This document shows positions 35,346-44,046 of a DNA stretch of 64,000 bases, piece after piece. The notes beneath the pieces were generated by a model that was not told the origin of the DNA, did not search any database, and saw only the letters and a list, made by a program, of their open reading frames with translations. Within the stretch, counting starts at the first letter, position 1; the number at the start of each line of letters is the position of its first letter. The position numbers and the translations under genes were made by a program. Source of the DNA: CALMBW01 sp963779645 (GTDB lineage Bacteria > Actinomycetota > CADDZG01 > WHSQ01); the NCBI GenBank assembly GCA_963779645.1, contig CAVZYX010000005.1, positions 806,001 to 870,000 of the forward strand. The letters are read 5' to 3'.

Positions 35346-36626
35346 CTAGTTCTCGTAGGTGATGAAGCGCCGATGTTGCTTGGGGGTGGAATGCCACCAA
35401 GCAGCGAGAAACGCGGTGACGACGTCTGGGTCGAACTGCGATCCAGCTCCTTCGAGCAGGGATTCCACGGCCTTCTGCATGGGCAACGGCTCACGCCAGG
35501 GCCGGGACGAAGTGAAGGCGTCGAAGATCTCAGGGAGGGCAACGATGCGCGCTCCCAGCGGGATGTCCTCGGCGGCGAGTCCGTCGGGATAACCGCCACC
35601 GTCCCACCGCTCGTGGTGTCCTCTGACCGAAGCCCAAACCTCTTCGGAGAATCCGGCCCCGCGCAAGATCTCGGCGCCGAGCTCGGAGTGCTTCCGGATG
35701 ATCGTTCTCTCAGACTCGTCGAGCCGGGCCTTGTAGAGGGTCTCTCTTCCACAGAAGCCGGTGGCGAGGTCGTGGAGCTTCGCTGCGATCTCGATGTTTC
35801 GCACGGATTCCGGCGCGAGGTTCATCTCGACCGCGATACCAACCGCCCAGGTTCTAACGCGATCGGAGTGTCCGACCATGTGGGCGGCACGAGCATCAAC
35901 CGCGTCGGCCAAAGCTTCGAGAGCCAGCATCTGAACGTCACCACCCTCATCGAGCCGCGCGAGAGCATCGGCCAAGATCTGCACCGGAGCATCGGAGCGT
36001 CTCTTGGCTCCAGTAACGATCAGCTCGCCACCATCGAAGTTCACACTGTCCGCCTCGACCTCGGTGGCGATGGCACGGAGAAGCAGGTCCTTCAATCCGC
36101 TTCCGCTCTCCGGGATCAGGTCGGTGGCCGCGGTCGCGACCGCAGCGGCCTCGAGTTTGGTGACACGGTGCTCTTCGGAGGCCGCAGCGACGATCGCATC
36201 TTCGGCTCTAGAAGTCGCGGAAGAGATGAGCAGAGCGCGTCGCGGACCGAGTCTCGCGTTGAGCCAGGGACCGCAAACCGCCACGCCAACCTCTCCATCT
36301 TTGCCGAGAGGAACGATGAAGTAGTAGCCGTTGTCTCGGAGTTGCCATCCGCGAGGACGCTCCCACCAGAGACGCGGAGTTTCAGGAACGGTGAACGGGA
36401 TCTTGGGATCTCGGTTGGTAGCCGAGAGTGCGTATCCACCATCGGGGTGGGGGCGGTAGATAGACGCGTTCTCGGTGTTGGCGGCGGCTCTCAGATCGCG
36501 AGCGGCATCACTCGCGGCGAGTTCCATCCGACCGGCAACATTGCCGGGATCTTCCATGCTCATCGGCCGGCCGGCGCTGTCGATCTGCGCCTTTCGTCCT
36601 TTTGTAACTGGAAAGTCATGCCACAA
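35346..36626 (-). CDS. HD-GYP domain protein, probable c-di-GMP phosphodiesterase
   Basis: The 426-aa protein has an N-terminal region of about 230 residues without a clear family and a C-terminal HD-GYP domain. The domain shows HMVGHSDRVRTWA, the HD pair in AAKLHDLATG, and HHERWDGGGYPDG, where the GYP signature is intact. HD-GYP proteins hydrolyse c-di-GMP to pGpG or GMP. It is encoded inside the polysaccharide locus on the opposite strand, divergent from the epimerase-GT2 gene, so it could lower c-di-GMP and so tune polymer synthesis. One expected metal ligand is changed relative to typical LHD.GK (here LHDLATG). Confidence 0.8.
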   Translation of the reverse strand: MWHDFPVTKGRKAQIDSAGRPMSMEDPGNVAGRMELAASDAARDLRAAANTENASIYRPHPDGGYALSATNRDPKIPFTVPETPRLWWERPRGWQLRDNGYYFIVPLGKDGEVGVAVCGPWLNARLGPRRALLISSATSRAEDAIVAAASEEHRVTKLEAAAVATAATDLIPESGSGLKDLLLRAIATEVEADSVNFDGGELIVTGAKRRSDAPVQILADALARLDEGGDVQMLALEALADAVDARAAHMVGHSDRVRTWAVGIAVEMNLAPESVRNIEIAAKLHDLATGFCGRETLYKARLDESERTIIRKHSELGAEILRGAGFSEEVWASVRGHHERWDGGGYPDGLAAEDIPLGARIVALPEIFDAFTSSRPWREPLPMQKAVESLLEGAGSQFDPDVVTAFLAAWWHSTPKQHRRFITYEN

Positions 36627-36679
36627 ACCCCCTATCGCCGCCGGATGTGCCGACCTAGCATCGCCACAGGAGGCCTTTT

Positions 36680-38959
36680 ATGCGGGTACTAGTTACAGGC
36701 GGCGCTGGTTTCATAGGTTCTCACCTCGCGGAGGAGTTGTTCCGCCGGGGCGACGAGGTCATCGTCCTCGATGACCTTTCGACCGGTTCGCGTGAAAACC
36801 TTAGACACCTCACCAACCGCGTCGGCTTCCAATTCGTGGAGGGATCCATACTCGATCCCACCCTAGTGTGGGATCTCGTTCGCGACGCGGATGCCGTTTT
36901 CCACCTAGCAGCAGCTCTGGGTGTGAAGAACATCATGAACCACCCCTACTCGGCTCTCGTTACGAACGTCCAGGGCACCGAGAACGTTCTAAGCGCAGCC
37001 GTTGCCTTCGGACGCAGGACGATCATCGCTTCGACGTCCGAGGTGTACGGGAAGAACGCCGGTGTTCCTCTCTCTGAATCCGATGATCGGATCCTTTCTT
37101 CTACAAGCGTCATCCGCTGGTCGTACTCGACCGGCAAAGCCATCGACGAGACGCTGGCGCTGGCCGCATTCTTCGAGCGTGGCCTGCCTGCCACCTGTGT
37201 CCGATTCTTCAACACGGTTGGTCCTCGTCAGTCGCCGGCTTACGGGATGGTGCTTCCGACCCTAGTCAGGCAGGCACTAACCGGAAGCCCCCTCACCGTT
37301 TACGGAACGGGTCGTCAAACCAGATCTTTCTCGTACGTCACGGACATCGTCGATGGTCTGCTCGGGATCCTCGAGCGTCCCGAGACCTCCGGTGAGATCT
37401 TCAACCTTGGTTCGGATGAGGAAATGACGATTTACGAGCTCGCCGAGCGGATCCTTCAGCTGACAGGTTCGAACTCCGAGATCAGATTGATCCCATACGA
37501 GCATGCCTACGGGCCCGGCTACGAAGATACCGATCGACGCGTTCCCGATACCAGCAAGGCTCAGCGGATGCTCGGTTTCAACCCGTCGTGGGCACTCGAC
37601 GATGTGATCCGTGCCGTGGCAGCCGACGCTCTTGGTCATGCGCTCCCCGAACCAACCGGAGTCAAGCGCCGGAGCGGTGTCCTTCACCCGGTACCTGCAC
37701 TCGAGCAGGTTCGAGGGGTTCTGGATGGAAACCTTCACGCCCCGGTATCTTCTCCGACTCCGGTTCCCGCGGCTTGGTCGCAAGGTAATGGACCGAAGAT
37801 CTCTGTGGTCGTTCCGATCTACAACGAAGCACCTTCAGCCGCAGAGACGGTTCGCAGGTTGCGCCACCGCCCGGAGGTACACCAACTGATCGTCGTCAAC
37901 GACGGATCGACGGACGGCACCTCTCGTGAGCTGGAGTCGGTCAAAGAGTTGATCGACACCCTCATCAACCTTCCTCACAACCAAGGGAAGGGTGCCGCTC
38001 TTCGCGCTGGCATCGAGGTGGCAGACGGAGACGTCATCGTCTTCCAGGATGCCGACCTCGAACTCGATGCCGCCGACCTCCCGAGCATCGTCGATCCCAT
38101 CGTCGCCGGCCAGGCCGATGCCGTTTACGGCAACCGGCTCCATGACGGGAACCGCAAGTTCATCAGTTCCATGCAGTGGGCCGGCAATGCACAGCTGTCT
38201 CGTTTGACGAACACGTTGTTCGGCATGGGTGTCTCGGACATGGAGACCGCCTCCAAAGCTTTCCGTCGTGAAGTACTGATGGGGATGGAGTTGGAAGGTG
38301 ACCGGTTCGAGATCGAGCCCGAGGTAACAGCCAAGCTCGCTCGCATGGGCGTACGCGTCGTCGAAGTTCCGATCACGTTCCGACCCCGCCGCAAGCAAGA
38401 CGGAAAGAAGATGAACTGGTGGGGTAGCGGAGCGAAAGCCGTAACGACCCTGATGAAGTACCGGTTCTGGAAGCCCGATTACCGGGTCTTCTCCGAAGAG
38501 GTCATGGTCAGCCCACCGGCATGGATCGGTTCTCAGATCGCCCCCTCGGCGCAGTTCCTGGCCCTGTCCGGAGCAAACATGGCCCCGGCCCTTGCCTCGA
38601 TCGCGGCCGCTCCGGCGCCGATGCCCGTTCCGGTCCAGGTACCTGCGGCTCAGACCCCCGCTCTGGTTCCTGCCGGTATGCCGGCCCCCGTGGCCGCTAC
38701 CCCCGAACCGTCCTTCACGACGATCTCGCTACCCAACAACACCACCGTCACGATCCCCACGCAGCTTCCGGCTCCTCCGGCCCCCGTCGTCCACCCGGTC
38801 CCTGCGGCCCCCGCAGCAGCCACGGCTCGGCCACGCAAGGCTCTGAACACGGAGAGGATCTACGCCGGCAACGGTGGAGACGTTCCACCACCGGTTCTGG
38901 GAGTGGCCCGCACGATCCGAGGCATCAACCCCACGAGCCCGGCCCCCGCCACCCCTTAA
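36680..38959 (+). CDS. NAD-dependent epimerase/dehydratase fused to a GT2 glycosyltransferase
   Basis: Of 759 residues, about 1-320 form an SDR-type sugar-nucleotide enzyme: VLVTGGAGFIGSHLAEEL, then the WSYSTGK catalytic Tyr-Lys, and FFNTVGPRQ. Its profile is near UDP-glucuronate decarboxylase/UDP-glucose epimerase. Residues about 370-610 form a GT-A fold glycosyltransferase (KISVVVPIYNEAPSAAETV; VVNDGSTDGT; FQDADLELD). The last ~140 are a Pro/Ala/Val-rich tail with no structure. A one-chain coupling of precursor making and transfer is uncommon. Good start: AGGAGGCC lies about nine bases before the ATG. The tail resembles the linker of the PelF-like protein and may serve docking. Confidence 0.8.
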   Translation: MRVLVTGGAGFIGSHLAEELFRRGDEVIVLDDLSTGSRENLRHLTNRVGFQFVEGSILDPTLVWDLVRDADAVFHLAAALGVKNIMNHPYSALVTNVQGTENVLSAAVAFGRRTIIASTSEVYGKNAGVPLSESDDRILSSTSVIRWSYSTGKAIDETLALAAFFERGLPATCVRFFNTVGPRQSPAYGMVLPTLVRQALTGSPLTVYGTGRQTRSFSYVTDIVDGLLGILERPETSGEIFNLGSDEEMTIYELAERILQLTGSNSEIRLIPYEHAYGPGYEDTDRRVPDTSKAQRMLGFNPSWALDDVIRAVAADALGHALPEPTGVKRRSGVLHPVPALEQVRGVLDGNLHAPVSSPTPVPAAWSQGNGPKISVVVPIYNEAPSAAETVRRLRHRPEVHQLIVVNDGSTDGTSRELESVKELIDTLINLPHNQGKGAALRAGIEVADGDVIVFQDADLELDAADLPSIVDPIVAGQADAVYGNRLHDGNRKFISSMQWAGNAQLSRLTNTLFGMGVSDMETASKAFRREVLMGMELEGDRFEIEPEVTAKLARMGVRVVEVPITFRPRRKQDGKKMNWWGSGAKAVTTLMKYRFWKPDYRVFSEEVMVSPPAWIGSQIAPSAQFLALSGANMAPALASIAAAPAPMPVPVQVPAAQTPALVPAGMPAPVAATPEPSFTTISLPNNTTVTIPTQLPAPPAPVVHPVPAAPAAATARPRKALNTERIYAGNGGDVPPPVLGVARTIRGINPTSPAPATP

Positions 38960-38962
38960 CCG

Positions 38963-39007
38963 GATTCTGCGTCAGATTTAGGTCGCTATACGCGCTTTTC
39001 AACGCGC
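38963..39007 (+). repeat. Stop-codon-associated repeat, copy A
   Basis: Beginning four bases after the TAA of the epimerase-GT2 gene and in the same direction, this 45-base stretch matches copy C (58441) at 36 of 45 positions. Shared blocks are GATTCTGCGT, GGTCGCTATACG, TTTC and ACGCGC. Confidence 0.75.
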
Positions 39008-39056
39008 AGATCCTCTAGCGGCGAATCCGCGAACGGAAACAGCAGGTTGCCGTTTG

Positions 39057-39631
39057 CTAGCCGTTCTCGTAGAAGGAGTCGTCCAAGTACCGATCGAGAA
39101 GTCTCGTCTTTCGGTCAGTTGCTTCTACGAGACCAACATCGTCGCATTGAAAGAGCACCTCGAGCTCGGTCGTTTGGATGATTGCCGACGCAGCGCGTTC
39201 GTTCTTACTTGCCGTGGAGCCATCGGGTAGCAGGAGAAACTCGCGCATGCCGCTCGGAAAATGGCTCAGAAGAAAGAGAAAGCTCTCGTACTCGTCCGTC
39301 AAGGAAGGAGGGCTGTTCAATTCGCGGAGACGGTTGAAACCGGATCGAAAGATGCCCTCCATGTGGTCGAGGTACGCATCCAGATACTCGAAGCCGATCG
39401 GGGCCCGCTTGAGCTTGCGTTCCATCCGTAAACAGACTTCGTTCGCTTTCTCAACGAATTGTGGGTTCGTCTCGTCCTCGGGTTCGGCGTCCTCGGAGTT
39501 GGCGGGCGAAACTGATGCTTGCTCTCCTTGAAGGGTGCGTGGCTGTCGGCTCCTGATTCGGAGCAGCTCCCGAGTACGAGAGGGAGACAGGGGAATGTGG
39601 CCAGAGCTGTGCGCGCGAGACCTTTAGTCAT
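39057..39631 (-). CDS. Putative lipoprotein, frameshifted near 39500-39530
   Basis: An ATG at 39631 gives a lipoprotein signal (ARTALATFPCLPLVLGSC). The later part, best read in another frame, is ASVSPANSEDAEPEDETN, then ANEVCLRMERKLKRAPIGF to the stop at 39057. The signal frame itself turns Arg/Pro-rich and implausible after residue 35. One base change around 39500-39530 would join the two into about 190 aa. The mature part is helical and acidic, with an ANEVC segment like small actinobacterial cell-envelope lipoproteins. Function unknown. Confidence 0.45.
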
Positions 39632-39680
39632 GAATTCACCATTCGCCGACAGCGGGCGGATTCTCTTGTGAAGGGCGGTA

Positions 39681-40028
39681 TCAGCGAATCTCGCGGGCCG
39701 CGTCTGATACCTCTACCGGCTCTACCGTAAGGTGGAGGCCTTCTACTTCCGTGACTACTACCGGTTCGCCTTTCGCTGTGACCTCGGTGCTCGTTACCGA
39801 CCAGATCTGACCTTTGATCTTGGCTTGGCCTTTCGGGTCGAGCTCGGTCATCGCTACGCCCCTCGTTCCGACCAGCGCTTCGTGACCTGTCATCGACTTC
39901 ACTTTCCGCCAGCGCAGGTAGACATAGATCTCGAAGCCTTCCCACAGGAGCCCGACGCCGATCGCGACCCAACGCCAGGGAGACTCGAGAACGGTGAACG
40001 CAAGGATGATAGCTAGGACGAGTGACAT
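39681..40028 (-). CDS. NfeD-like membrane protein
   Basis: This 115-aa protein has two hydrophobic segments (LVLAIILAFTVLESP; VAIGVGLLWEGFEIYVYL) and a C-terminal OB-fold-like domain (LVGTRGVAMTELDPKGQAKIKG; VEGLHLTVEP) typical of short NfeD proteins. NfeD proteins associate with stomatin/flotillin-type proteins in membrane organisation; no such partner is in the window. It lies just downstream of glnR on the same strand. Confidence 0.75.
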   Translation of the reverse strand: MSLVLAIILAFTVLESPWRWVAIGVGLLWEGFEIYVYLRWRKVKSMTGHEALVGTRGVAMTELDPKGQAKIKGQIWSVTSTEVTAKGEPVVVTEVEGLHLTVEPVEVSDAAREIR

Positions 40029-40042
40029 CTACCTTGCGCTCA

Positions 40043-40732
40043 CTAGTGTTCGCGTGGTCGGGGGACCAGCCGGTAGCCGACGTTGCGGATCGTTTCGATC
40101 AACGTCTCGTGTTCAGCTCCCAACTTCGCGCGGAGGCGGCGGATATGCACGTCCACCGTGCGCGTGCCTCCGTAGTAGTCGTAGCCCCAAACTTCACGTA
40201 AGAGCAGATCGCGATCGCAGACGCGGCCCGGTCTCTGCGCCAGGAACTTAAGCAGTTCGAACTCTTTGTAGGTGAGGTCGAGCGGACGACCACGCACGTA
40301 GACCTGGTAGTTCTCCGGGTTGACGGTCAGGTCACCGATCTTTATCACCGAGGGTGCGTCACCGCGTCCAGATCGGCGTGCGATCTGATCGATCCGAGCC
40401 GAGATCTCCCCGGTGGATGCGGTTGTCACTATGAAGTCATCGGCTCCTAGTTCGAACTTGAAGCGCGTGATGTTGTCTTCGGTCACGACGACGAGCAGCG
40501 GCGGCAGCCCTATCTCCCAAGCGAGAGACAGACTTCTTGTCGTCTCTTCTGCCGACTCGAGGTCTCCGGTTCCGTCGATGATCACGACGTCGGGATGGAT
40601 CGGTATCAGTTCCGATGCTTGGGTTGTCTTGAGGGGCGCGCGTTGAACCCTCCACGGACCGATCGGGAAGTTCTCGAGCAGATCGGTGATCTCGTGGGCT
40701 TGGTCCGAGAGCATCAATAGGGTCCACGCCAT
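40043..40732 (-). CDS. glnR: GlnR-type nitrogen regulator (OmpR family)
   Basis: The 229-aa protein has a receiver-like N-terminus with a single Asp in VVIIDGTGD and a C-terminal OmpR winged helix: PLDLTYKEFELLKFLAQRPG, then EVWGYDYYGGTRTVDVH and IRRLRAKLGAEHETLI. The last 100 residues closely resemble streptomycete GlnR, the orphan regulator of nitrogen assimilation that works as a homodimer without conventional phosphorylation. GlnR sites are visible ahead of both glutamine synthetase genes here, supporting the call. No cognate kinase gene is adjacent, as expected for GlnR. Confidence 0.8.
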   Translation of the reverse strand: MAWTLLMLSDQAHEITDLLENFPIGPWRVQRAPLKTTQASELIPIHPDVVIIDGTGDLESAEETTRSLSLAWEIGLPPLLVVVTEDNITRFKFELGADDFIVTTASTGEISARIDQIARRSGRGDAPSVIKIGDLTVNPENYQVYVRGRPLDLTYKEFELLKFLAQRPGRVCDRDLLLREVWGYDYYGGTRTVDVHIRRLRAKLGAEHETLIETIRNVGYRLVPRPREH

Positions 40733-40795
40733 GCAACCATCGTCCTACACCCGAAGGCCCTCGCCAAACCGCCGCGAAGCACGTTGTTCGGGCCC

Positions 40796-42463
40796 TTAGC
40801 TCTCCCGCCACCGGTTCGTGATCGGCAGGCGGCGGTCACGCCCGAACGCTTTCGTGGTCACCTTCGGCCCCGGAGGCGCCTGTCGCCGCTTGTACTCCGC
40901 TCGGTCCACCAGACGGATGACCTTGTCGACTATCGCGGTCTCGTAACCCGCATCGATGATCTCCTGGCGGCTCCGGTCTTCCTCGACGTAAAGATCGAGG
41001 ATCCCGTCGAGGATCTCGTACGGCGGGAGAGAGTCTTGGTCCTTCTGGTTGGGACGCAGTTCCGCGGAGGGTGCCTTTGTAATGACATTGTCTGGGATGA
41101 CGTGCGACACGGAGTTGCGGTAACTGCAGAGGTCGTATATCTCGGTCTTGAGGACGTCTTTCAGCAGAGCGAACCCTCCAGCCATGTCGCCGTAGAGCGT
41201 CGCGTATCCAACCGCGAACTCAGACTTGTTGCCCGTCGCGATCACGAGATGTCCGTACCGGTTGCTGATCGCCATATTCATGTTCCCGCGGATGCGGGCT
41301 TGAAGGTTCTCTTCCGCGATGCTCATCTCCGTCGGTCCGAAGGCTTTCTCTAGCATCGTGAGGTAGCTGTCGAAGGCTTCCGCGATCGGGATCGTCACTG
41401 TTTCGATCCCTAGATTCCTCGCTAGCTCTTCAGCGTCCGAGATGGAATGCGATGACGAGAATTCGGACGGCATCAAGACGCCGAGGACGTTGGATGGTCC
41501 GAGTGCGTCGGCAGCGATCGTTGCAGCCAACGTCGAGTCGACACCTCCGGACAACCCAAGGACGGCTTTGGTGAATCCGTTCTTGCGAGCGTAGTCACGC
41601 AGCGCGAGTCGTAAGGCGGCATAAACCTCGGCGGCTCCGGTCAGCGGAGTCGTTAGTAAACCGCTCGTATCCCCACTGATGGGCGCTAGCTCGATGTCTA
41701 TCCTTCGCACTTCGGCTCCGTGAACTTCGCGCGCTTCTCCCAGCGGGACATCGACGACCACGAAGGACTCTTCGAACTGTGGGAGCCGCGCGATGACCGC
41801 TCCATCCGGTCCGATCACCAAGGACGCGCCATCGAAAACGAGTTCGTCCTGGCCCCCGATCGCGTTGACGAAGACGATCGACGACTTCGCACGACGTGCC
41901 CGTTCGCCGAGCATCTCTTCTCGTTGAGGAACCTTTCCCTTGTGGAAGGGGGAAGCGTTGATGTTCATTACGATCTGAGCCCCGGCGTCACCCTGCGAGA
42001 TGAGAGGGCCATTCGGGATCCATGCGTCTTCGCAGATGCACACCCCGAACACACCTTCCTGGGTCTTGAAGAGGTAGTGCCCGACCCCAGGTTCGAAGTA
42101 GCGAGCCTCATCGAAGACCCCGTAGTTGGGAAGCTGCTGCTTGCGGTAGATCCCGAGAACCGCGCCGTTCTGACAGATCGCTGCTGCGTTGTAGAGCACT
42201 CCGCCATCCGATTGGACGAATCCGAAGACGGTCACGACCGAGTTCGTGGCGGTAGCGATCTCCGTGACAGCGTCCTCGCTTGCCATGACGAAGGAGGGCT
42301 TCAGCAACAGGTCCTCGGGCGGGTACCCGGTGACCGTGAGCTCAGGGAAGACCAGGACCTGGGCCCCGGCCTGTGTAGCGCGACCGATCGCCTCGATGAT
42401 CCGCGCCGTATTGCCCTCTATGTCGCCGACGACCATGTCGTCCTGAGCCAGAGCAACCCTCAT
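40796..42463 (-). CDS. nadE: Glutamine-dependent NAD+ synthetase
   Basis: The 555-aa enzyme has an N-terminal nitrilase-type glutaminase, with the triad Glu in LVFPELTVTGY, Lys in YRKQQLPNYG and Cys in VCICEDAW. The C-terminal synthetase has the PP-loop LSGGVDSTLAA and NKSEFAVGYATLYGDM. It makes NAD+ from deamido-NAD+, ATP and ammonia from glutamine, so it consumes the product of the neighbouring glutamine synthetases. Divergent from glnA2 with an 80-base gap holding a GlnR-like site that could act on either gene. Confidence 0.95.
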   Translation of the reverse strand: MRVALAQDDMVVGDIEGNTARIIEAIGRATQAGAQVLVFPELTVTGYPPEDLLLKPSFVMASEDAVTEIATATNSVVTVFGFVQSDGGVLYNAAAICQNGAVLGIYRKQQLPNYGVFDEARYFEPGVGHYLFKTQEGVFGVCICEDAWIPNGPLISQGDAGAQIVMNINASPFHKGKVPQREEMLGERARRAKSSIVFVNAIGGQDELVFDGASLVIGPDGAVIARLPQFEESFVVVDVPLGEAREVHGAEVRRIDIELAPISGDTSGLLTTPLTGAAEVYAALRLALRDYARKNGFTKAVLGLSGGVDSTLAATIAADALGPSNVLGVLMPSEFSSSHSISDAEELARNLGIETVTIPIAEAFDSYLTMLEKAFGPTEMSIAEENLQARIRGNMNMAISNRYGHLVIATGNKSEFAVGYATLYGDMAGGFALLKDVLKTEIYDLCSYRNSVSHVIPDNVITKAPSAELRPNQKDQDSLPPYEILDGILDLYVEEDRSRQEIIDAGYETAIVDKVIRLVDRAEYKRRQAPPGPKVTTKAFGRDRRLPITNRWRES

Positions 42464-42505
42464 AGGACAACTCTAGTTGGCTTGCAGGGGCTAGACGCCT
42501 CACTT

Positions 42506-42521
42506 GTTACGTGGTCGAAAC
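42506..42521 (+). promoter_or_regulatory. GlnR-like operator before the glnA2-type gene
   Basis: GTTAC (42506-42510) and GAAAC (42517-42521) are separated by exactly six bases, matching the gTnAC-n6-GaAAC GlnR half-site of actinobacteria. It lies 22 bases before the ATG of the glutamine synthetase gene, within the region divergent to nadE. Confidence 0.6.
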
Positions 42522-42543
42522 ACCCCGAGGCTAGAGTGATCGC

Positions 42544-43893
42544 ATGGAAAGACAACAGGATTACGTCCTACGAACCGTTGAGGAGCGTGGGATCAGGCTC
42601 GTGTGGCTGTGGTTCACGGACGTGCTCGGCACACTGAAGTCGTTCGCCGTTACTTCTGAGGAACTCGAGCAGGCTTTCGAGGAAGGGATCGGGTTCGACG
42701 GTTCAGCGATCGAGGGTTTCGCGAGGGTCCAGGAGTCGGACATGCTGGCCCGGCCCGATGCTTCCACGTTCCAGATCATGACCAGCGGAGGTCTGGAGGA
42801 CTCCGAGGGTGCCACCGCTCGTATGTTCTGTGACATCTACACACCGGACGGTCGCCCATTCTGGGGCGACCCTCGCTATGTCTTGCGTCGCAATCTCGAG
42901 AAGGCCAGCGAGAGAGGCTTCACTTTCTACGTTCACCCTGAGATCGAGTTCTTCGTGTTCAAAGCAGCCGATGATCCATCTCCTCTGGACTGGGGTGGCT
43001 ACTTCGACTACACCCCTACAGCCGTCACCGTTGAGCTTCGACGCGAAGCGATCAGTGTTCTAGAGAAACTCGGTATCCCGGTCGAGTTCAGTCACCATGA
43101 GGTCGCTCCTTCGCAGCATGAGATCGATCTCCGTCATGCCGACGCTCTAACGATGGCGGACAACGTGATGACGTCTCGTTTGGTGATCAAGGAACTTGCG
43201 GCAGCTCGCAACCTCTATGCAACTTTCATGCCCAAGCCGACGACGGAACTTCCCGGTAACGGCATGCACACGCACATGAGTTTGTTCGAGGGCGACCAGA
43301 ACGCTTTCCACGATTCTTCGGACGAGAACCATCTCTCGAAGGTAGCCAAGGCTTTCCTTGCCGGATTGCTGGTCCATGCACGCGAGATAACTGCTGTGAC
43401 GAATCAGTGGGTGAACTCGTATAAGCGACTGGTTACCGGCCGCGGCTACCCGGTGACCGAAGCTCCCGTTTACGTGTGCTGGGGTAGGCACAATCGTTCG
43501 GCCCTCATTCGAGTGCCGATGTACAAACCTCGCAAGGATCAGTCGACGCGCTTGGAGTTGCGCTCACCCGACCCTGCTTGCAACCCGTATCTCGCGTTCT
43601 CCGTGATGCTGGCTGCCGGCCTGAAAGGGATCGAGGAAGGCTACGAACTGCCGCCCGAAGAGACCGACAACATCTATGGCATGGAGCGCGCCGAGCGCGT
43701 CGCGAGAGGTATCGAGAACCTTCCCGAAGACTTGCTGGAGGCCCTGCGCGAGATGGAGCGCAGCGAACTCGTCGCCGAAGCCCTCGGCGAAGAAGTGTTC
43801 GAGTATCTACTTCGCAACAAGAGGGCCGAGTGGGATCAGTACAAGAGCTACGTGACTCCCTACGAGATGGAGCGCTACCTCCCCGTCCTCTAG
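42544..43893 (+). CDS. glnA2: Glutamine synthetase, type I-alpha (GlnA2-like)
   Basis: The 449-aa protein has the GS signatures GFDGSAIEGFARVQESDM, the ATP/glutamate-binding KPTTELPGNGMHTHMS and NRSALIRVP, plus the Arg-rich RLELRSPDPACNPYLA. In the adenylylation loop it reads ETDNIYGMERAER, lacking the NLYxLPPEE site of the beta subtype, so it is unlikely to be a GlnE target. This fits the mycobacterial GlnA2 class found near glnE. The reaction is ATP-dependent synthesis of glutamine from glutamate and ammonia, as a dodecamer. A GlnR-like site precedes it. Confidence 0.9.
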   Translation: MERQQDYVLRTVEERGIRLVWLWFTDVLGTLKSFAVTSEELEQAFEEGIGFDGSAIEGFARVQESDMLARPDASTFQIMTSGGLEDSEGATARMFCDIYTPDGRPFWGDPRYVLRRNLEKASERGFTFYVHPEIEFFVFKAADDPSPLDWGGYFDYTPTAVTVELRREAISVLEKLGIPVEFSHHEVAPSQHEIDLRHADALTMADNVMTSRLVIKELAAARNLYATFMPKPTTELPGNGMHTHMSLFEGDQNAFHDSSDENHLSKVAKAFLAGLLVHAREITAVTNQWVNSYKRLVTGRGYPVTEAPVYVCWGRHNRSALIRVPMYKPRKDQSTRLELRSPDPACNPYLAFSVMLAAGLKGIEEGYELPPEETDNIYGMERAERVARGIENLPEDLLEALREMERSELVAEALGEEVFEYLLRNKRAEWDQYKSYVTPYEMERYLPVL

Positions 43894-44046
43894 TTTCTAA
43901 TAGAAGCAGCGTGACTATTTCATGCTCTGGGGCCGCGGAAGTCATGCTCTTTCGCCAAGGATGTCACCCCGTTCTCCGTGATCGCTCAGCATGAATTCTG
44001 TGGCCAAACAGGTTGAAATGCTCAGTCTGCTTTTACTAAGAAACGG

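Noticed and set aside
35328..36692. 454-aa plus-strand frame opposite the HD-GYP gene
   Set aside because: It is antisense to a protein with clear HD-GYP motifs, and its own translation matches no family.
38960..39056. tRNA or small RNA gene in the gap after the epimerase-GT2 gene
   Set aside because: No cloverleaf is possible; the stretch is explained by the stop-codon-associated repeat.
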